From: a virus
Virus record (IMG/VR): IMGVR_UViG_3300044492_000108
Span: 1-27,963 of that record
Direction: 5' to 3' (one strand)
DNA length: 27,963 bases
Shown here: positions 1 through 5,754 of the stretch, piece by piece
Numbering within the stretch: position 1 is the stretch's first letter
Layout of the letters: the number at the start of each line of letters is the position of its first letter
Made by a program: the position numbers and the translations under genes
The notes under the pieces: generated by a model
What the model saw: only the letters and a program-made list of their open reading frames with translations
Databases searched by the model: none
What the model was told of the DNA's origin: nothing

Positions 1-746
1 TTCAGGCTCTGCCGGGCCTGTACCACCTTCGGGCTGGCGTTAATCCGGTTGACGGCGGCGAGGCTGTCGCAGTCCCGTACCGCGATTTCCAATGAATCGA
101 GAAACTGGCCGATCGTCTGCCTTGGCGGCGGCGGTGGGGCCTCGTAGGCCGGCGCCTTCTCGGCAATGCGGTCAGCGCGGGCCATCGGCGCAGCGGCAGC
201 CCGGCGCATACCCTCACCATCATCATCGTCGTCCGCGAGCACGACGTTGAATACCATCGAGAGCAGATAGCGGCGCAGGTAGGTGATCGCCGATCCAACC
301 GCCTGCACCGGGGTCGTTGCTGTTCTCCCGCCCTGCGAGCCGGCATTGACGGTCGGAGCGTCCAGATACTGCTCCTCAAAATATCCGTCCGCATGAGCCA
401 CGGTGCAGGTGATGCGGATCATCCCCTCGGACGAGGATGGAGCGCTGCCGTAACGCACGCTGAACCCGTGCCGGGTGTAGATCGGCCGCATCGCAGCGTC
501 GATGGTTTCAAGGCGCGCATACCTGTTGTTCAGGTGGCTGTTCTTGGCATCCCGCACGACTGGCAGCATCTCGGATTGTGCGTCGGCCATTGCGGCATTG
601 AATGCGCGGCGGGCCTGGTCGTGGCTGACATCACGCTGGAGCCGTAGCAGTTCGCCGAATTTGGCAACGTCGAACTCGGGGTTGTTCGCGGCCCGCTCGA
701 TGAACGACATCAGGGCGGTGTTGCCGTTGGTCGTGGTGACACTCAT
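1..746 (-). CDS. erf: ERF-family single-strand annealing recombinase (3' end cut off by window edge)
   Basis: Reading left from an ATG at 746, the frame is open to the window edge (248 codons seen). The protein contains the ERF core: around residues 67-80 a stretch KNSHLNNRYARLETID, then a glycine/glutamine segment followed by VGSAITYLRRYLL and an acidic DDDDDGEG stretch, all typical of ERF proteins (Pfam ERF). These proteins bind single-stranded DNA and anneal complementary strands during phage recombination and genome circularisation. The C-terminal part is proline-rich and then helical, and the true C terminus lies outside the window. The start overlaps the stop of the upstream gene as ATGA, so it is the last visible gene of a leftward early operon. 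Family assignment is strong; the phage role is inferred from family and position. Confidence 0.88.
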   Translation of the reverse strand, partial: MSVTTTNGNTALMSFIERAANNPEFDVAKFGELLRLQRDVSHDQARRAFNAAMADAQSEMLPVVRDAKNSHLNNRYARLETIDAAMRPIYTRHGFSVRYGSAPSSSEGMIRITCTVAHADGYFEEQYLDAPTVNAGSQGGRTATTPVQAVGSAITYLRRYLLSMVFNVVLADDDDDGEGMRRAAAAPMARADRIAEKAPAYEAPPPPPRQTIGQFLDSLEIAVRDCDSLAAVNRINASPKVVQARQSL

Positions 747-1063
747 TGAGCCATACTCCGTAGCTTGCGTGCGCTGACCACCTCGCCGTCCTCGGTCACC
801 CCGAGCAGCACCACACGGGTGACTTCCACCGGCATGGTGAACTGTTCGACAATGTCGGGATAATTGGCGCGCATTTCCTTGAGGTCGGTGCGAGTGACCT
901 GCGTCGTCTGGATATCGGCGAGGTAAGACGCGCCCTCACGCAAGTCCGGGTTCGTCAGCAGCAACCGGCGCAACTCCCCCTCGCGGGTTTCCAGCGCCTT
1001 GATCTGCTCACGCACCGCAGCAAGTTCGTCTGGTACGGGCACGTTGGGCAGGCTGTCTGTCAC
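743..1063 (-). CDS. Hypothetical early protein with N-terminal coiled coil
   Basis: 106 aa from a GTG at 1063 that overlaps the stop of the upstream gene (GTGA). The open frame extends further upstream, but that part is a shadow of the neighbour, so the GTG is preferred. Residues about 10-40 form a heptad-like charged helix (ELAAVREQIKALETREGELR). The rest has mixed helix and strand character and no motif I recognise. It sits directly upstream of the ERF gene in the same operon (ATGA overlap), so it may assist recombination or simply be an early accessory protein. Function unknown. Confidence 0.7.
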   Translation of the reverse strand: MTDSLPNVPVPDELAAVREQIKALETREGELRRLLLTNPDLREGASYLADIQTTQVTRTDLKEMRANYPDIVEQFTMPVEVTRVVLLGVTEDGEVVSARKLRSMAQ

Positions 1064-1299
1064 GCTACGGCGTCCGCGAATGCGTCGATTGCGTCGGTTG
1101 GCTCGCCGGCAGGCTCCACGGGCCTGGGCGTGCGTGAACGGCGGGTGCGGGGCTTGCCGGACAGGGCAGACACAAACTCGCGCACGGCGTCCAGGCGGGC
1201 CTGGAGGATCGCCATCTCCAGCTCGATGGCGCGTTCGTCGTTCCTGTATCTCTCCAACGCGACAGTCGCCGCTGTAAGTATGTCTGCATTCTCGCTCAT
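1060..1299 (-). CDS. Hypothetical small helical protein
   Basis: 79 aa from an ATG at 1299. The first 45 residues are a continuous charged helix (ALERYRNDERAIELEMAILQ), followed by an RTRRSRTPRP basic-proline linker and an acidic-alanine tail. The start overlaps the upstream stop as ATGA and the stop overlaps the next GTG, so the reading frame is fixed on both sides. It resembles the small coiled-coil proteins common in phage early operons. No function can be assigned. Confidence 0.7.
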   Translation of the reverse strand: MSENADILTAATVALERYRNDERAIELEMAILQARLDAVREFVSALSGKPRTRRSRTPRPVEPAGEPTDAIDAFADAVA

Positions 1300-1949
1300 G
1301 TTGGCACTCCTCTGACGCGGCGATCCGCGACCCGGTTAAACGCTTCCTGGTGTGTGATGCCGTGATAGCGGACCTTGTTGCTGATCTGCGCAGCAGCGGC
1401 ACCGATCCGTCTCGCTGCTTCCGCCAAGACGAGCCGCTGGCCGTCATGCTCAACAAAGACGGTTATGCGTCTGTTGCCGGCTGATAGTTTGGGCGTTACC
1501 CAGCGACAATTATCTGCCGAGTAGCCTTTGTCATTGTCGATCCGGTCAAGCAAGTGGCCTGTCGGCCTTTCGCCCATGTCAGCATAGAATTGCTTGAACC
1601 CGTCTGGTCCGGTCCACTCAGGACACACACCTAACCCACGGTCGTAGTAGTAGCGTTTGCTCGGGCTGGCTGGGAGGCACCTCGCGTGCATGCTTCGCCA
1701 TGAAGCATGAACCGGCGTTCCATTCATGCCATGCTTATTCCACTTGTGGGCAGTCTTGTCGCCACAGGTGGTTGTGTGTCCCGAGCGGAAGTCGCAGAGC
1801 GAGATGTTGGCGGTGCCGCCGCATTCACATTGCACGGTAACGAAGCGCTTGACGTTACCCCCGGGGGTAAGTCGGTCGGCCGTTTCGGCAATCACCAGCA
1901 GGCGGCCGCGGCGTTCGCCAATTGCCGGCTTACGGACGCGGCCCGTCAT
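1296..1949 (-). CDS. Phage homing-endonuclease-like / zinc DNA-binding protein
   Basis: 217 aa. The N-terminal third has the pattern RLLVIAETADR...VQCECGGT...SGHTTTCG, a small treble-clef-like cysteine cluster. It is followed by the hallmark of a common phage family: HG..GTPVHASWRSMHARC, Y.DRGLGVCPEW, FYADMGERPTGHLLDRIDN and CRWVTPKLSAGNRR. Proteins of this type are usually annotated as HNH/AP2-like homing proteins or DNA-binding proteins. The LDRIDNDKGY...NCRW segment corresponds to the HNH-like region, but I cannot see a full set of catalytic histidines, so activity is uncertain. The C-terminal 50 residues look like a HTH module (LAEAARRIGAAAAQISNKVRYHG). Overlaps on both sides (ATGA) show it is built into the operon rather than freshly inserted. 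Confidence 0.68.
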   Translation of the reverse strand: MTGRVRKPAIGERRGRLLVIAETADRLTPGGNVKRFVTVQCECGGTANISLCDFRSGHTTTCGDKTAHKWNKHGMNGTPVHASWRSMHARCLPASPSKRYYYDRGLGVCPEWTGPDGFKQFYADMGERPTGHLLDRIDNDKGYSADNCRWVTPKLSAGNRRITVFVEHDGQRLVLAEAARRIGAAAAQISNKVRYHGITHQEAFNRVADRRVRGVPT

Positions 1950-2158
1950 GCGGCCTCTCGGTGGGTGGTGAGCTGCTCCTGGATGCTGGGCAGGACGCCG
2001 GCCTCGATCCGATCGAGCAGGGCTTGCGCCTCCATTCGCCAGTGCGACGCACCGGCCACGGCATTGCGCAGTGCCTCTAGCAACTCCAGAGCGCGCATTT
2101 CGGCGACCATGGTCTGCTGACGTGCGAGGTCGGCCTGATGTTCCAGTTCAGTGGTCAT
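1946..2158 (-). CDS. Hypothetical small helical protein
   Basis: 70 aa from an ATG at 2158, chosen because a strong AGGAGG Shine-Dalgarno lies about 9 nt upstream on the minus strand. An upstream extension of the same frame is possible but would read through the neighbouring zinc-ribbon gene. The sequence is almost entirely amphipathic helix (MTTELEHQADLARQQ...) with no recognisable domain. Its ATG overlaps the stop of the zinc-ribbon frame (ATGA), and its stop overlaps the next ATG. Confidence 0.65.
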   Translation of the reverse strand: MTTELEHQADLARQQTMVAEMRALELLEALRNAVAGASHWRMEAQALLDRIEAGVLPSIQEQLTTHREAA

Positions 2159-2298
2159 GCGGGATCCTCCTCTGGTTCCAGTATGTCGATGGATGCGTAT
2201 GGCTGGCGCTCCGCATCGCAGCAGGGGCAAAAGCTCGGCCCCGCGCAGACGGCGGTTTCCTCCCACTCCAGCGGACAGGTGACGCAGAGGTAGTGCAG
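2155..2298 (-). CDS. Small zinc-ribbon protein, start codon unresolved
   Basis: The last ~47 codons read HYLCVTCPLEWEE...CAGPSFCPCCDAERQPY and end in an acidic tail. The paired CVTC and CPCC knuckles indicate a zinc ribbon. There is no ATG, GTG or TTG close by. The nearest candidate is a CTG at 2298; the frame stays open up to an ATG at 2784, but that route runs through the better-supported 58-aa gene at 2316-2492 in another frame. The C-terminal frame is supported by the ATGA overlap with the next gene. Start position is the weak point. Confidence 0.5.
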   Translation of the reverse strand: MHYLCVTCPLEWEETAVCAGPSFCPCCDAERQPYASIDILEPEEDPA

Positions 2299-2315
2299 CC
2301 GCCAGACGCGGTAGG

Positions 2316-2492
2316 TTAGTGGCGGCCGTTCTGTCGGTTGATCAGTGGGACGATCAGCGCCTGTATGTCCTCCAGCTCTGCCTTGGTCTGGCGGGCAAGC
2401 CGACGCTGTAATAGCCGACGCACGCTCTGATAGACGGCCAGCAGGGCCAGCATCGCCTCCCCTTGCGTAACGGGTGGCGGTGGCAGCGACAT
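2316..2492 (-). CDS. Hypothetical 58-aa early protein
   Basis: ATG at 2492 with a TAAGGA Shine-Dalgarno 9 nt upstream. The frame has GC-rich third positions (roughly three quarters G or C) typical of real genes here, unlike the overlapping frames. The product starts MSLPPPPVTQGEAML and continues as a basic amphipathic helix (VRRLLQRRLARQTKAELED). It is probably the first protein of the leftward operon. No family recognised. Confidence 0.6.
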   Translation of the reverse strand: MSLPPPPVTQGEAMLALLAVYQSVRRLLQRRLARQTKAELEDIQALIVPLINRQNGRH

Positions 2493-2803
2493 TTGTATTT
2501 TTCCTTACAACAACTGTTGGTTGTGCGGTTTGGGTTTGTAACCCGCTGATGACATTGAAACGCGCCTGATCTGCCGGCGAGTATCTATGTTCGTGTTCAT
2601 ACGACAACGGATTGTTACGTGCATCCCCAACGGGATTTGCTCTGGACGCGTGAGACGGGTGGGTTACGTTGTAGGCGGGTCGGTGCTGACGATCCGCCCG
2701 AGACGCGACGACAGAACCAGGGGAGGCGGTATCGTGCCGAACCGTGCCGACACCGGACTGCTGGGAATTTGGGATCTCGACCATCTCTTACCCACCTCGC
2801 TTG
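2493..2803 (-). other. Long leader of the leftward early operon
   Basis: About 310 nt lie between the predicted transcription start of the leftward promoter (near 2803) and the first well-supported gene (start 2492). One frame is open from an ATG at 2784 (preceded by GAGGTGGGTAAGAG) all the way to 2155, but its product has few hydrophobic residues and poor codon bias, and it is overlapped by the 58-aa gene, so I do not annotate it as a gene. Near the 3' end of the leader is an imperfect palindrome CAACAACTGTTGGTTG (about 2508-2523). An antitermination or attenuation leader is possible but unproven. Confidence 0.35.
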
Positions 2804-2809
2804 GGCAAG

Positions 2810-2838
2810 AGTATTCGACATTTAGTCGAGGCCGTCAA
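2810..2838 (-). promoter_or_regulatory. Leftward early promoter (PL-like), sigma70 type
   Basis: On the minus strand there is TTGACG (2838-2833), a 17-nt spacer and AATACT (2815-2810): five of six and four of six consensus matches with ideal spacing. The spacer holds a palindromic operator, so repression by the adjacent XRE protein is likely. Transcription would start near 2803 and run into the ERF operon. Confidence 0.65.
2815..2829. promoter_or_regulatory. Operator O1 (TCGAC-N5-GTCGA)
   Basis: TCGACATTTAGTCGA has perfect 5-bp arms around ATTTA. It lies inside the spacer of the leftward promoter and touches its -10 box, the expected place for a repressor site. Two related sites are at 2838-2852 and 3291-3305. 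Confidence 0.6.
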
Positions 2839-2852
2839 CCACTAAGTGTCGA
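2838..2852. promoter_or_regulatory. Operator O2 (degenerate copy)
   Basis: Read on the minus strand this is TCGACACTTAGTGGT, matching 12 of 15 positions of TCGACATTTAGTCGA. It abuts the -35 box of the leftward promoter, and its centre is 23 bp from O1, about two helical turns, suitable for side-by-side binding. Confidence 0.45.
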
Positions 2853-2893
2853 TGAAGATGGCGCTAATTTTTACGATGACACGCCGGACTGCG

Positions 2894-3232
2894 TTAAACC
2901 GCTATGTCCGTGCGATCGTCCATGTCTATGGTTTTCGCTAGGTGAGGATGCGCTGCTGCGAGCTGGATGGCCAGCCGGGCCTCTACGCCTGATAGGCGAC
3001 CCTCCAGCAGATATTCCCTGCTGATGCGTAGTTTCGCCAGCAAGCGCGTAGCCTCGAATATATCAGGAAAACGCAAGCCGCGCTCATAGAGCGACCACGC
3101 TGAATCAGAAACGCCGACCTGGTCCGCGATCTCGGCCTGGGTCAACCCTCGGGCCTCACGAACCCAGCGAAGACGCAGGCCAACGTCTCGCATGAGTTGT
3201 CTGTCTGCGGTGGTGCGCTTCGGTCGTCCCAT
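2894..3232 (-). CDS. XRE-family HTH repressor (CI-like)
   Basis: 112 aa from the ATG at 3232 (MGRPKRTTADRQ...); the frame can extend to 3340, but that would overlap the Cro-like gene and its operator. Residues about 18-75 form a classic XRE/lambda-repressor helix-turn-helix: LRLRWVREARGLTQAEIADQVGVSDSAWSLYERG. The C-terminal part is short and helical with no peptidase-like LexA/CI domain, so this would not be cleaved in an SOS response like lambda CI. There is no clear Shine-Dalgarno. A CATACT box lies 8 nt before the ATG on the minus strand, so a leaderless message, as for lambda cI, is possible. It stands divergent to a Cro-like gene and near three operator-like palindromes. A lysogeny repressor is the most likely role. 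Confidence 0.8.
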   Translation of the reverse strand: MGRPKRTTADRQLMRDVGLRLRWVREARGLTQAEIADQVGVSDSAWSLYERGLRFPDIFEATRLLAKLRISREYLLEGRLSGVEARLAIQLAAAHPHLAKTIDMDDRTDIAV

Positions 3233-3290
3233 GCACGGAGTATGACTTCTTGTCGCGAGTCCAGCCACCGCCCGGTTATCCTCTTGCGCC

Positions 3291-3305
3291 TCGACTATGT
3301 GTCGT
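3291..3305. promoter_or_regulatory. Operator O3 in the repressor/Cro intergenic region
   Basis: TCGACTATGTGTCGT matches 12 of 15 bases of the minus-strand reading of O1 (TCGACTAAATGTCGA). It lies 16 bp before the Cro-like start. A weak promoter-like pair (TTGCGC at 3284-3289 and CATTCT at 3307-3312, 17-nt spacer) would put the operator in the spacer, as for the leftward promoter. Confidence 0.5.
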
Positions 3306-3320
3306 CCATTCTCGCCGGCC

Positions 3321-3539
3321 ATGCGATCACATAGCGACATAATCGAGGTATTTGGCGGCTATGCGGTGCTGGCCGAGGCCATCGGGGTCCGGCCGGCGAT
3401 GGCGTGTCACTGGGCGCGTCGCGGCATCCCGGCCAAGTACTGGCCCGACGTGGAAGCGACAAGGCTGGCCAAAAAGCTCGGGATTACCGCCAGGCTCCTG
3501 CGGCAACTGCCCAAATCGGTCTGTGTGGTGGCGGCCTGA
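3321..3539 (+). CDS. Cro-like HTH regulator
   Basis: 72 aa from the ATG at 3321 (MRSHSDIIEVFGGYAVLAEAIG...). An in-frame ATG at 3297 would add 8 residues and overlap operator O3, so the shorter form is preferred. The sequence IIEVFGGYAVLAEAIGVRPAMACHWARRGIPAKYW is a short Cro/YdaS-like helix-turn-helix, with the W-x-x-R-G-I-P recognition-helix ending common in phage Cro-type proteins. It is the first gene of the long rightward operon and diverges from the XRE repressor, which supports a Cro-type role. Confidence 0.75.
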   Translation: MRSHSDIIEVFGGYAVLAEAIGVRPAMACHWARRGIPAKYWPDVEATRLAKKLGITARLLRQLPKSVCVVAA

Positions 3540-3540
3540 C

Positions 3541-3621
3541 ATGTCGCGGGAATCAATCGGTCACCATTTCGGTGATGTCAAGACAGTTTGTCGGATTAGC
3601 CGACAGTTGGTGGCGTTGTGA
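3541..3621 (+). CDS. Possible 26-aa leader peptide/protein
   Basis: A short frame (MSRESIGHHFGDVKTVCRIS...) starts 1 nt after the Cro-like stop and its TGA overlaps the GTG of the next small membrane protein gene (GTGA). The overlap fits the coupling style of the operon, but there is no clear ribosome binding site and the product matches nothing I know. It may only serve translational coupling. Confidence 0.3.
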   Translation: MSRESIGHHFGDVKTVCRISRQLVAL

Positions 3622-3713
3622 ACTGGCTCTTCAGCGCGCTTGGCTATTGGTTCCTGCTCGGGATCGTGGTCGCGGCCGGCATCAGCACGCTGCTGACCAG
3701 GCTGGACCGGTGA
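3618..3713 (+). CDS. 31-aa single-pass membrane protein
   Basis: GTG start at 3618. The product VNWLFSALGYWFLLGIVVAA... has one transmembrane helix (about residues 3-24) ending in a basic LLTRLDR tail. Its TGA overlaps the GTG of the GcrA-like gene, so the frame is bracketed by coupled neighbours. Function unknown; small membrane proteins of this size sometimes act in superinfection exclusion or signalling, but nothing here shows that. Confidence 0.5.
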   Translation: MNWLFSALGYWFLLGIVVAAGISTLLTRLDR

Positions 3714-4219
3714 GGAACCGCGCGCCACAGAGCCACGAGTGGCTGGACGCCGCGACGCAGCGCCTGCGCGTGCTCTGGGCCGAGGGACTGGGCACCAGGG
3801 AGATCGGCGAGGAGTTGGGCGTCGGTAAGAACGCGGTGATCGGCAAGGCCCGCAGATTGGGCCTGGCGCCGCGTCCGTCCCCGCTCGGGGTGCATCCCGG
3901 CCAGCCGCTGCCACCGCCACGGCCGCGTCCGGTGTCGCTACCCAGCCTGTATCGCCCGGTCGTCCGCCAGTTGGAGCCGCAGCAGCGCTCGTCGCTCGCC
4001 GGGCGTCCACCGGCACCGCCAGCCACGCCACCAACCCCGCCAGAGCCTCCCCAGGCGCCGCAGGGGAGTGGCGGGACGTGCCTATGGCCGACGAGCAACG
4101 GACGCCCCTGGACGTTCTGTGACGCGCCTGTGGCCAGGAACGGATCGCCCTATTGCCGTGCTCACGAAGCGATGGCGTGGGTTCGTCGTCCGTCTCGTGG
4201 CGCGGAGGCGGCGGCATGA
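3710..4219 (+). CDS. GcrA-family cell-cycle regulator homologue
   Basis: 169 aa from a GTG at 3710. Residues about 9-55 match the GcrA N-terminal HTH: EWLDAATQRLRVLWAEGL, GTREIGEELG, VGKNAVIGKARRLGL. A proline-rich linker of ~70 residues follows, then the GcrA-type C terminus: CLWPTSNGRPWTFCDAP and GSPYCRAHEAMAW. GcrA binds sigma70-RNA polymerase and activates promoters, often those carrying CcrM-methylated GANTC sites, in Alphaproteobacteria. Phage copies could redirect host cell-cycle transcription or drive phage genes. Both domains are present, so it looks intact. It is coupled by overlap to genes on both sides. This is the clearest host indicator in the window. Confidence 0.88.
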   Translation: MRNRAPQSHEWLDAATQRLRVLWAEGLGTREIGEELGVGKNAVIGKARRLGLAPRPSPLGVHPGQPLPPPRPRPVSLPSLYRPVVRQLEPQQRSSLAGRPPAPPATPPTPPEPPQAPQGSGGTCLWPTSNGRPWTFCDAPVARNGSPYCRAHEAMAWVRRPSRGAEAAA

Positions 4220-4488
4220 AGCTGCAGAACCATCCCACCGCCCGTATTGCCGAGGTGATCGCGGCCGTCGCTGCCGGCGAGACGCGTCCGGCCGTTGCTG
4301 CGCGGTACGGCATGTCGGTGAGTGCCGTCGAGCAGGCGGTGAATCGCTGGCACGGCTGGAAGCCGCCCGTGGCGGCGCCGTTCTCGGTGCAGCACCGCTG
4401 CCTGCAGTGCCGTGAGGTGTTCGCGGCCGAGGCCCGTGGCAACTGGATTTGCGCCACCTGCAAGTCAGCCGAGAGGTGGCGCGCATGA
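4216..4488 (+). CDS. HTH plus zinc-ribbon small regulator
   Basis: 90 aa, ATG overlapping the upstream stop (ATGA). Residues ~8-45 look like a homeodomain-type HTH (ARIAEVIAAVAAGETRPAVA, ARYGMSVSAVEQAVNRW). Residues ~60-85 hold a zinc knuckle pair, CLQC...CATC. This architecture suggests a DNA-binding protein. Operon position beside the GcrA homologue suggests a regulatory role, but no specific family is recognised. Confidence 0.65.
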   Translation: MKLQNHPTARIAEVIAAVAAGETRPAVAARYGMSVSAVEQAVNRWHGWKPPVAAPFSVQHRCLQCREVFAAEARGNWICATCKSAERWRA

Positions 4489-4925
4489 GCGCCGATCTGC
4501 CATTCGGCATGCCGAGTCGCGTACCAGGGAGCGCGTGGGTGCGTCAGGTGCCGGGGCCGGCGCCACGGCAGTATCCCGAGATGGAACTGCAGTACGCCGT
4601 GATGCTGTACCTCGCCGCTGCGCTGCCACACGACGCCATCGCGCATCACTCACCCGGTGAGGGCAAACGCACCAAGTCCGCGCAGGCGACACTGTCGCGC
4701 TCAGGCTACTGCAAGGGCTGGCCGGACATCGAGATCGTCTGGCGGGGGCGGGTTTTCTTCATCGAGCTGAAGGCGGCGCGCGGCGTGCTCAGTAAGGCGC
4801 AGCGGGAGACGCATCGGCGGCTGGTCTACAGCGGCGCCTATGTCGTGATCTGTCGCACCGTCGATGATGTGGAGCGGGCACTGCGCGTTGCGGGCGTGCC
4901 GCTGCGGGCGACGGTGATGGCGTAA
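4485..4925 (+). CDS. VRR-NUC domain nuclease
   Basis: 146 aa from an ATG that overlaps the upstream stop. The VRR-NUC (PD-(D/E)XK superfamily) signature is complete: a helix with PEMELQ, then GYCKGWPDIEIVWRGR, FFIELKAARGVLSKAQRETH and a final strand AYVVICRTVDDVERAL. The G-W-P-D...E-L-K residues are the metal-binding catalytic set. Stand-alone VRR-NUC proteins are common in phage replication modules and act as structure-specific nucleases, for example on Holliday junctions or flaps. The length is typical for the stand-alone form. Confidence 0.88.
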   Translation: MSADLPFGMPSRVPGSAWVRQVPGPAPRQYPEMELQYAVMLYLAAALPHDAIAHHSPGEGKRTKSAQATLSRSGYCKGWPDIEIVWRGRVFFIELKAARGVLSKAQRETHRRLVYSGAYVVICRTVDDVERALRVAGVPLRATVMA

Positions 4926-4953
4926 GAGCATTGATCTATGGGGAGGAAACATA

Positions 4954-5754
4954 ATGCCGTCGCGCATTCGGCAAGGCCAGAGCATCGCAACCGTGGACAA
5001 GGAGCGGCGAATCGCTGCCGCCATGTCGGTGAGCATGCGCATTGCCAACAATGTATTCGGCGGCAAGGGTTTTCGCTATTGGCACTTCGACGCCAACGCC
5101 GGCAATGGATGGAACCACGAGGTCGGTGTGCCAGGCAGCCCTGTTGTGTTCTGGCATGTTGCGGAAACCTGCCTGCGTCGCATGGAGCCGGCGCCATTCT
5201 TTTGTGACCGGGACGCAATGGCGATCGAACAGCTTCGCGCTCGCCTCGGTCATCTACCGGCAGCAGCAGGCTCGATCCTGCTGCCGGGCGACAATGAGGA
5301 TGGGCTGGGCGTGTTCGCTGACAGCATCAGGATCAGCGAGAAGCCGCATTATGCTGTCGGCTCGCTCATCATCGATCCCAACGGCTACTACTACCGCAGC
5401 GCCAAGGGCATTGGTGCGCCTGTCGCTGGGTTGCAATGGTTCGTGCGGGAGTTCCCGCGTATCGACATCATCCTCAACCTGAACATGCGTACGTTCCATC
5501 TGCAGCGCGGCGCGGGTCACGCTGTAGCGACGCCAGCCAGTGTGCTCGCATCGCTGAACAGGAAGCACTGGCTTGTATCGCAGGCCGGGGGACAGTCGCG
5601 GCATCTGCTGGCGGTCGGCCGGAACATGGCGACCGGCGACCACAAGGCACTCGGCCTCTACGACATAGACAGCGATGCCGGCCGCAAAATCCTGAACGTC
5701 GATGCGGACTCTGCTGACGCCGGGACGGATCTGTTCGGGGAGACGGTATCGTGA
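4954..5754 (+). CDS. TcmP-like Rossmann-fold protein, partner of the three-Cys-motif protein
   Basis: 266 aa with a good GGAGGAAACATA-ATG start. The motif order looks like a methyltransferase-type Rossmann fold: FRYWHFDANAGNGWN (about 40-54), FFCDRD (82-87), ILLPGDNEDG (108-117), and SLIIDPNGYY (137-146) at the position of motif IV. Then comes DIILNLNMRTF, like the ILLNFP strand of TcmP proteins. TcmP (three-Cys-motif partner protein) proteins are known to be encoded beside Gp37/Gp68 (DUF5131) proteins. Exactly that arrangement is seen here, with a GTGA overlap to the next gene. The name is therefore based on motifs plus context. No substrate is known; a DNA- or nucleotide-directed reaction is only inferred. 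Confidence 0.62.
   Translation: MPSRIRQGQSIATVDKERRIAAAMSVSMRIANNVFGGKGFRYWHFDANAGNGWNHEVGVPGSPVVFWHVAETCLRRMEPAPFFCDRDAMAIEQLRARLGHLPAAAGSILLPGDNEDGLGVFADSIRISEKPHYAVGSLIIDPNGYYYRSAKGIGAPVAGLQWFVREFPRIDIILNLNMRTFHLQRGAGHAVATPASVLASLNRKHWLVSQAGGQSRHLLAVGRNMATGDHKALGLYDIDSDAGRKILNVDADSADAGTDLFGETVS

Noticed and set aside
2155-2784. A 209-codon leftward frame starting at 2784, close after the early promoter
   Set aside because: Its middle part overlaps the better-supported 58-aa gene in another frame, its composition is poor in hydrophobic residues, and its third-position GC is lower. Kept only as an alternative start for the zinc-ribbon end.
2587-3024. A 145-codon plus-strand frame crossing the early promoter and the repressor 3' end
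   Set aside because: It overlaps the leftward promoter, operators and repressor gene, and has no ribosome site or recognisable domain.
3561-4649. A 362-codon minus-strand frame
   Set aside because: Antisense shadow of the GcrA-like and HTH/zinc-ribbon genes and part of the VRR-NUC gene, all of which have recognised motifs.
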